Assembly: GCA_947063875.1 (NCBI GenBank)
Contig: CAMSTY010000009.1
Coordinates: 16,309 to 80,308 of the forward strand
Length of the DNA: 64,000 nt
Direction of reading: 5' to 3'
DNA from: an uncultured bacterium
GTDB lineage: Bacteria > Bacillota > Clostridia > Lachnospirales > Lachnospiraceae
Below, in pieces: positions 60,939 through 64,000 of the stretch. Numbering within the stretch: position 1 is the stretch's first letter; every line of letters begins with the position of its first letter. The translations under genes were made by a program, and so were the position numbers. The notes under the pieces were generated by a model that saw only the letters and a list, made by a program, of their open reading frames with translations, did not search any database and had not been told where the DNA came from.

Positions 60939-61946
60939 TCAATTGCTGCTTCCATGAGGAAGATAATCGTTGGTGAATCCGATATTTTCCGGGAGTTTGG
61001 GATCGGACAGTCCGTTTTCGTTGAGCCAGGAATAAAATCCGTTCCAGCGGTCCGGGTCCATATATCCCCAGAAAGGAGCGTCTGCCAGATATTGGCCTGC
61101 CAGATATTTCTGGCTTGCCCGCGTCAATTCCGGTTCCAGTTCCGGTACGGCCTCACAGAGGATATCGGCGGCTTCCTCGGGATTGGCCGCCGCATCCTCA
61201 TAGCCTTTGCCGAGGGCGGCCAGAAATGCCTTTGCCGTGTCGGGGTTTTCTTCTAAAAACTGGCTGCTGGAGATTATCACCGGAGTGTAATAGTCAAATA
61301 CCGGATTTAACTCAGAAAAAGAAAAATAGTCTGTTTCCAGTCCTTCCAGTTCGGTTTTGACACCGGCCCAGCCATAGAAAATCCAGATGGCGTCCACGGA
61401 TTTTGCCTTCAGGGCAGATACTTCATCGGTCACCGTACTGGGGACCAGTTCCACTTTGCTGAAGTCGCCGCCATCGCCTTCCACCACGTTTTGTAAGGTG
61501 GCAAGTTCCACGGGGGATTCCCAGGTGGCATATTTTTTGCCTTCCATACCTTTGGGGGTATCCATGCCTTCTCCTTTGCGGGAGACAATGCCGGATGTAT
61601 TGTGCTGGAGAATGGCGGCGACGGCTTTGATGGGAAGTGCGTTGTCCCCCGTCAGGGCCGGGGCCATGGTATCCTGGAACCCTACGCCGAACTGGGCTTT
61701 TTGGGAGGCCACCAGAAGTTCGGCGCCGCCTTCCGGGGGTTGTACGATCTCTACCGTAAGGCCGGCCTCTTCAAAATACCCTTTTTCCTGGGCTACATAC
61801 AGGCCGGTATGGTTGGTGTTGGGGGTCCAGTCGAGCACAAAGGTGATTTTTGTCTTTTCGGCTGGGGAAGATTTTGCCTGGGAGCCGCAGGCGGCCAGAG
61901 CAAATGCCAGCACCGCCGTGACGGCAAATATCCGTCCTTTTTTCAT
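60939..61946 (-). CDS. ABC transporter substrate-binding lipoprotein (ThiY/NMT1-like, thiamine pyrimidine precursor)
   Basis: A 335-residue lipoprotein with the lipobox AACG (Cys20) after a hydrophobic signal. The mature part starts VLDWTPNTNHTGLYVAQEKG, the hallmark of NMT1/ThiY proteins that bind hydroxymethyl- or formylamino-pyrimidine, and has KYATWESPVELA later. With the permease and ATPase it would import a thiamine precursor or a salvage product. It lies 43 bp after the permease gene. Confidence 0.88.
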   Translation of the reverse strand: MKKGRIFAVTAVLAFALAACGSQAKSSPAEKTKITFVLDWTPNTNHTGLYVAQEKGYFEEAGLTVEIVQPPEGGAELLVASQKAQFGVGFQDTMAPALTGDNALPIKAVAAILQHNTSGIVSRKGEGMDTPKGMEGKKYATWESPVELATLQNVVEGDGGDFSKVELVPSTVTDEVSALKAKSVDAIWIFYGWAGVKTELEGLETDYFSFSELNPVFDYYTPVIISSSQFLEENPDTAKAFLAALGKGYEDAAANPEEAADILCEAVPELEPELTRASQKYLAGQYLADAPFWGYMDPDRWNGFYSWLNENGLSDPKLPENIGFTNDYLPHGSSN

Positions 61947-61989
61947 AAAAACTCCATTCCGCCGTCAGACAGACGGCCGTTGCTTTTTT

Positions 61990-62763
61990 TTATTCATTTC
62001 CGCTTTCGCGGTTCCAGGGCATACACAGCCGCTGAAGAATCTCTACGCCATTCATCAGAAGCAGGCTGATAAATGAGATCAGAAAAATCACAGCAAACAT
62101 TTTATCAAAGGAAAATGCCTTTTTGACCCTGGTCATATAGACTCCCAACCCGCCGAAGCCGCCCAGCCATTCGGAGATTACCGCGCCTACCACCGCATAG
62201 GAAGCGGAGATCCTGAGTCCGGAGAAAAACTGATTCATGGCGCCAGGCAGTTTGATATAGAAGAAGATCTGCCCCTGGCCGGCGCCCATGGCCCGCAGGA
62301 GGCTGACGGAATCCGGATCTGCCGATTTAAAACCGGTCAGGAGCCCTACGGTTATCGGGAAAAAGGTAGTGATGACAATAAGGATAACCTTTGGCGTCAT
62401 CTCATATCCGAACCATAGGACCAGAAGCGGGGCGACGGCCACGGCGGGGACGGTCTGGGTCAAAATGACCAGAGGATAAAATGCCTGGTACAAAATGTCA
62501 AAGCGGTCCATCAGGACAGCCATGAAAAATCCCAGAAGGATTCCAAGGCCCAGGCCGATGAAGGCTTCGGAAAGGGTAATTGCCGAGTGTTCCATGAGAG
62601 CTGGGAATTCTGCAAAAAAGGCCTTTCCCACCTGGAGGGGAGACGGGAGAAGAAAAGCGTCGACAATCCCCGCTCCGGTGATAGCCTGCCATAACAGAAG
62701 GATGCCCAGGAGGGCGGAACAGGACCACAGCTTATTGGTGATGTTTGGTGACTTTCTTGTCAA
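61990..62763 (-). CDS. ABC transporter permease (ThiX-like)
   Basis: A 257-residue membrane protein with about six transmembrane segments and the cytoplasmic EAA-like loop LRAMGAGQGQIFFYIKLPGA that docks on the ATPase. Family pattern TQTVPAVAVAPLLVLWFG is typical of NitT/TauT/ThiX permeases. The only start near the domain is TTG 62763, which overlaps the upstream gene by 32 bp, suggesting translational coupling; AAGGAG lies about 12 nt upstream. Confidence 0.85.
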   Translation of the reverse strand: MTRKSPNITNKLWSCSALLGILLLWQAITGAGIVDAFLLPSPLQVGKAFFAEFPALMEHSAITLSEAFIGLGLGILLGFFMAVLMDRFDILYQAFYPLVILTQTVPAVAVAPLLVLWFGYEMTPKVILIVITTFFPITVGLLTGFKSADPDSVSLLRAMGAGQGQIFFYIKLPGAMNQFFSGLRISASYAVVGAVISEWLGGFGGLGVYMTRVKKAFSFDKMFAVIFLISFISLLLMNGVEILQRLCMPWNRESGNE

Positions 62764-63028
62764 TGGTCAGCACATCTCCTTCCGGCCGGTAGGTTACTTT
62801 GATGTAGGCGGCTACGGAGGGTGCGCCTGCACGGATGGCGATATGCTGGCATTCCTTTACAATATCCATCAGTTCATCATAGTCACCCTCAATGGCAGTC
62901 TCAAAAGGTCCTACATAGCAGTTTAATCCTGTGCTTTTGATATAGGCAATCACCTCGTCGACCACACGGATCAGTTCCTCATCGTTGGCTGCCTCCGGAA
63001 GAGACTGGATCGCTACACTTGCATTCAT
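62732..63028 (-). CDS. Thiamine-binding protein of the MTH1187/YkoF-like family
   Basis: A 98-residue protein starting MNASVAIQSLP with the pattern VDEVIAYIKSTGLNCYVGPF and ETAIEGDYDELMDIVKE, as in Thiamine_BP (DUF77) proteins. Relatives bind thiamine or its pyrimidine part in the cytoplasm. First gene of the operon, directly behind the TPP riboswitch. Confidence 0.85.
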   Translation of the reverse strand: MNASVAIQSLPEAANDEELIRVVDEVIAYIKSTGLNCYVGPFETAIEGDYDELMDIVKECQHIAIRAGAPSVAAYIKVTYRPEGDVLTIDKKVTKHHQ

Positions 63029-63083
63029 AATGACTCCTTTCTGATTCGCTGGAAGATTTTATGGGGATAAAAACAGGCCGGGA

Positions 63084-63112
63084 ATAAAAAACCGCCCGGA
63101 TTTTCCAGGCGG
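63084..63112 (-). terminator. Terminator of the TPP riboswitch expression platform
   Basis: On the minus strand, CCGCC(T)GG and CCGGGCGG arms (63112-63092) are followed by a T run with one A (63091-63083). It lies between riboswitch and first gene, so TPP binding would favour premature termination. Confidence 0.8.
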
Positions 63113-63133
63113 AATCATACATTCCATAAAGAA

Positions 63134-63228
63134 ACATTTCCTACGCTGGCATTATCCAGATCAGGTTCCAGGGTTTAAAATAAATCCTATTTTATCTCAG
63201 CCGGACAATGCTCCAGCACCCCTTTTAA
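63134..63228 (-). promoter_or_regulatory. TPP riboswitch (THI element)
   Basis: Read on the minus strand: GGGGTGCTGG, then the conserved CTGAGA, then ACCCTGGAACCTGATCTGG and ATAATGCCAGCGTAGGAAA. These are the core consensus blocks of the thiamine pyrophosphate riboswitch. It precedes a thiamine-binding protein and a ThiXYZ-type transporter. Confidence 0.95.
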
Positions 63229-63394
63229 TTGTCGGTTTAAGTCTATCACAACTGTCCGGGGAAGTCAATAGATGGCAGATAATCGTATATGCGAACAAAA
63301 AACACATATCCGAAAAAGACAGAATAAGAAAGCATTTTCACGAAAATTAGCAGATTTTTGGTTGTTTTTTTTCCATTATTTTGAAGAAAAAAAC

Positions 63395-63422
63395 TTTACT
63401 AGAAATCAAAATATGTTATACT
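63395..63422 (+). promoter_or_regulatory. Probable promoter of ppdK
   Basis: TTTACT (63395-63400), 16-bp spacer, TATACT (63417-63422). A TGTAGA-N5-TCTACA inverted repeat (63496-63512) in the leader could be an operator. Nothing else is seen between 63240 and 63536. Confidence 0.6.
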
Positions 63423-63536
63423 TATAGCAGACCGGCGACGGGCTTTTTCGTCATGTTTATAATTTGTGACGGGTATACCGAAGGCGGAGAAAACTTGTAG
63501 AAACGATCTACACAACTTATTAGGAGGAAAACACTT

Positions 63537-64000
63537 ATGGCAAACAAGTGGGTGTATTTGTTCACCGAGGGCAATGCCGACATGCGGAATCTGCTGGGCG
63601 GCAAAGGTGCCAACTTGGCAGAGATGACCAATTTAGGGCTTCCGGTGCCTCAGGGATTTACCATCACTACTGAGGCATGTACCCAGTATTATGAAGACGG
63701 CAGAAAGATCAATGACGAGATCATGGGCCAGATTATGGAGCATATCACTAAGATGGAAGAGATCACCGGCAAAAAGTTCGGCGACAAGGAGAATCCGCTT
63801 CTGGTATCTGTCCGTTCCGGTGCGAGGGCATCCATGCCGGGTATGATGGATACGATCCTGAACCTGGGCCTGAATGAGGAAGTAGTGGAAGTTCTGGCGA
63901 AGAAGTCAAATAACCCCAGATGGGCATGGGACTGCTACCGCAGATTTATCCAGATGTTCTCCGACGTGGTTATGGAAGTCGGAAAGAAATATTTTGAAGA
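63537..64000 (+). CDS. ppdK: Pyruvate phosphate dikinase, N-terminal part (cut by window end)
   Basis: The first 154 residues of PPDK, which interconverts pyruvate, ATP and Pi with phosphoenolpyruvate, AMP and PPi. The start [20 protein letters not shown] continues [20 protein letters not shown] and later [20 protein letters not shown], the nucleotide-binding domain of the family. AGGAGG lies 9 nt before ATG 63537. The rest is beyond the window. Confidence 0.95.
   Translation, partial: MANKWVYLFTEGNADMRNLLGGKGANLAEMTNLGLPVPQGFTITTEACTQYYEDGRKINDEIMGQIMEHITKMEEITGKKFGDKENPLLVSVRSGARASMPGMMDTILNLGLNEEVVEVLAKKSNNPRWAWDCYRRFIQMFSDVVMEVGKKYFE

Overview
The window looks like the chromosome of a motile, anaerobic, low-to-mid-GC Firmicute of the Lachnospiraceae / Clostridium cluster XIVa type. 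The evidence is the gene order ruvA-ruvB-zapA-U32 peptidase-SEDS-PBP, flagellins with a Clostridia-style cheA-cheW-cheR-cheB block, a PPi-dependent pyruvate phosphate dikinase, a BaiCD/FadH-like flavoenzyme, AGGAGG-type ribosome binding sites and several TTGACA/TATAAT promoters. Genus and species cannot be named from the sequence alone. No rRNA, tRNA or CRISPR array was seen.

Layout. 1-9.2 kb: a surface protein with choline-binding-like repeats, a lytic transglycosylase, a PilZ protein, two different flagellins and three related GT2-TPR glycosyltransferases, which together look like a flagellum and flagellin-glycosylation cluster. 9.2-18.9 kb: a minus-strand chemotaxis operon (cheA-cheW-cheR-cheB plus a membrane-anchored C39-like peptidase), then two plus-strand chemoreceptors, one with an extracytoplasmic zinc-binding CZB domain. 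Sigma-28-like promoter elements (GCCGATAT) precede the flagellins and cheA. 18.9-32.9 kb: housekeeping genes (YprB-type exonuclease, ruvAB, zapA, U32 peptidase, SEDS/PBP pair, Nudix hydrolase), a c-di-GMP-type protein with both catalytic motifs degenerate, an M32 carboxypeptidase and an S8 serine peptidase.

32.9-41.6 kb: an AT-rich island inserted in the last codons of the S8 peptidase gene. It is bounded by a perfect 31-bp direct repeat (32892-32922 and 41556-41586); the original peptidase C-terminus (GWGALCVRDSLPG, stop) survives beyond the right copy. It carries an AlbA_2/ATPase regulator-like gene, a 1241-residue protein with a degenerate P-loop overlapping a Ser/Thr kinase gene, and a decayed AbiE-like toxin-antitoxin pair. 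No integrase is present. The large protein and kinase are the best candidate here for an uncharacterised, probably antiviral, system.

41.6-64 kb: gene remnants, a bacteriohemerythrin, a GH13 alpha-glucosidase, a LysR/transporter pair fused by a deletion, a YitT protein, a trehalose module (GntR repressor, PTS EIIBCA, phosphotrehalase) with three palindromic operators, an SOS-controlled Y-family polymerase with YolD, an HD hydrolase, a polyol dehydrogenase / GPH transporter / ROK regulator module, an Old Yellow Enzyme-type oxidoreductase, a thiamine-precursor ABC operon under a TPP riboswitch with terminator, and the start of ppdK.
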